A stretch of DNA of 64,000 nt, taken from positions 8,168,501-8,232,500 of the forward strand of contig BSYQ01000003.1 in the NCBI GenBank assembly GCA_030272585.1. Reading direction: 5' to 3'. This document shows positions 63,472 through 64,000 of the stretch, piece by piece; the first letter of the stretch is position 1, and each line of letters starts with the position of its first letter. This DNA is from Bryopsis sp. KO-2023. Lineage: Eukaryota; Chlorophyta; Ulvophyceae; Bryopsidales; Bryopsidaceae. The notes below the pieces were generated by a model. The model was not told the DNA's origin. It did not search any database and saw only the letters and a program-made list of their open reading frames with translations. The position numbers and the translations under genes were made by a program.

Positions 63472-63729
63472 GTGGTTCGATTCCACCAACAGGTCCTTTG
63501 GTGCTGTCCGTTCGACTCGTGTGTTGATGATTTTAGTAGCGGTACAAAGTGCTGCAAGTGGTGCTGTGTGCGCCTGCACGGGATAGCACTAGACTGCGTC
63601 CTTAGAGACGAACAGGAGGGCCTACTCGGGCGTTCGGTACCTCCGTCGTGTCTGCCTCCTTGGTTGTATTTTGCTTGCACGTTCACTCGCTCCTCAGAAA
63701 GTTTTTTAGACAAAAAACCGAAAATCTGG

Positions 63730-64000
63730 GTTTAGGGGGTTACCGGGGGAGCTTCAGAGGTTTTGCCGGACTATTCCTCTCGGCTTCTTTACTAAATCGA
63801 CCCCAAGGAATTCAAAAATTTTTTTTTTTTTTGATTTTAATGATCCATTTTTACGTAATCGCCAAAAAAGGGCCTTTTTAGGGGTTTTCTTGGAATTGAC
63901 GAAATCTAGAGGTTATCCGCAATTAGCTAGTTACATATTCGCAATTTTTGTCTTATTTGGGACATATTGTGAAATTTTCAGATCATTTCAATGATTTAAA
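63730..64000. other. Right flank, no feature recognised
   Basis: AT-rich sequence with a T-run at about 63820-63832 and no ORF or repeat that I can support. Confidence 0.4.

Larger units (their letters stand above)
57303..63729 (-). mobile_element. Second LINE-like unit: ORF1 and 5' repeats, no reverse transcriptase, poly(A) tail
   Basis: 34 T residues at 57303-57336 are the poly(A) tail of a minus-strand retroelement. TTTAGGG lies just outside at about 57296-57302 and again at about 63730-63736, a possible 7-bp target duplication. Inside, on the minus strand, are a 5' tandem repeat, an ORF1 with zinc knuckles, a large tandem repeat block and a Ser/His-rich ORF. A reverse transcriptase ORF is missing, so the unit is non-autonomous or a deletion product. 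It may also be two adjacent insertions. Confidence 0.55.

Overview
The window looks like nuclear DNA of a green-lineage eukaryote, most likely a streptophyte alga with a large, transposon-rich genome (a Chara-like genome would fit; this is an inference). The reasons are spliced genes with short GT-AG introns, a plastid rubredoxin with the PDZ-plus-rubredoxin layout of plant ENH1, an Argonaute with a complete PIWI catalytic set, a secreted expansin-like protein, and abundant LTR and non-LTR retrotransposons. No bacterial operons, rRNA or CRISPR were seen.

Gene islands. 1-9 kb holds the 3' end of a membrane-protein gene, ENH1 (+ strand), and a long minus-strand gene (8779 down to 749). That gene encodes leucine-rich repeats followed by DUF4476-like modules, and ENH1 appears to lie antisense inside one of its introns. 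20.3-28.6 kb holds an expansin-like gene, a J-like membrane protein, an NTF2-like (DUF2358-like) protein and a probable plastid protein of unknown function. 29.4-33.8 kb holds a 12-exon Argonaute gene whose exons join in frame to 940 residues.

Transposon blocks. 9.8-19.9 kb is one composite LTR retrotransposon on the minus strand. Its RT-RNaseH-integrase segment is duplicated, short-LTR units lie in tandem near its 5' end, and a 1-kb terminal-inverted-repeat element has inserted in its protease. 34.8-40.2 kb contains a 260-bp near-perfect hairpin, a palindromic element broken by a small LTR retroelement that itself carries a MITE, and a retroelement fragment with an aspartic protease and dUTPase-like domains. 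40.2-55.9 kb holds two copies of one LINE family on the minus strand, one truncated and one with both ORFs intact. 57.3-63.7 kb is a second LINE-like unit with an ORF1 but no reverse transcriptase.

The most unusual feature is a group of elements built from short self-complementary motifs (GATC, GTAC/AACGTT, TGTGCA). Two of them carry a pair of divergent tRNA-like sequences at their centre. Two copies of the third have clear 8-bp target duplications.
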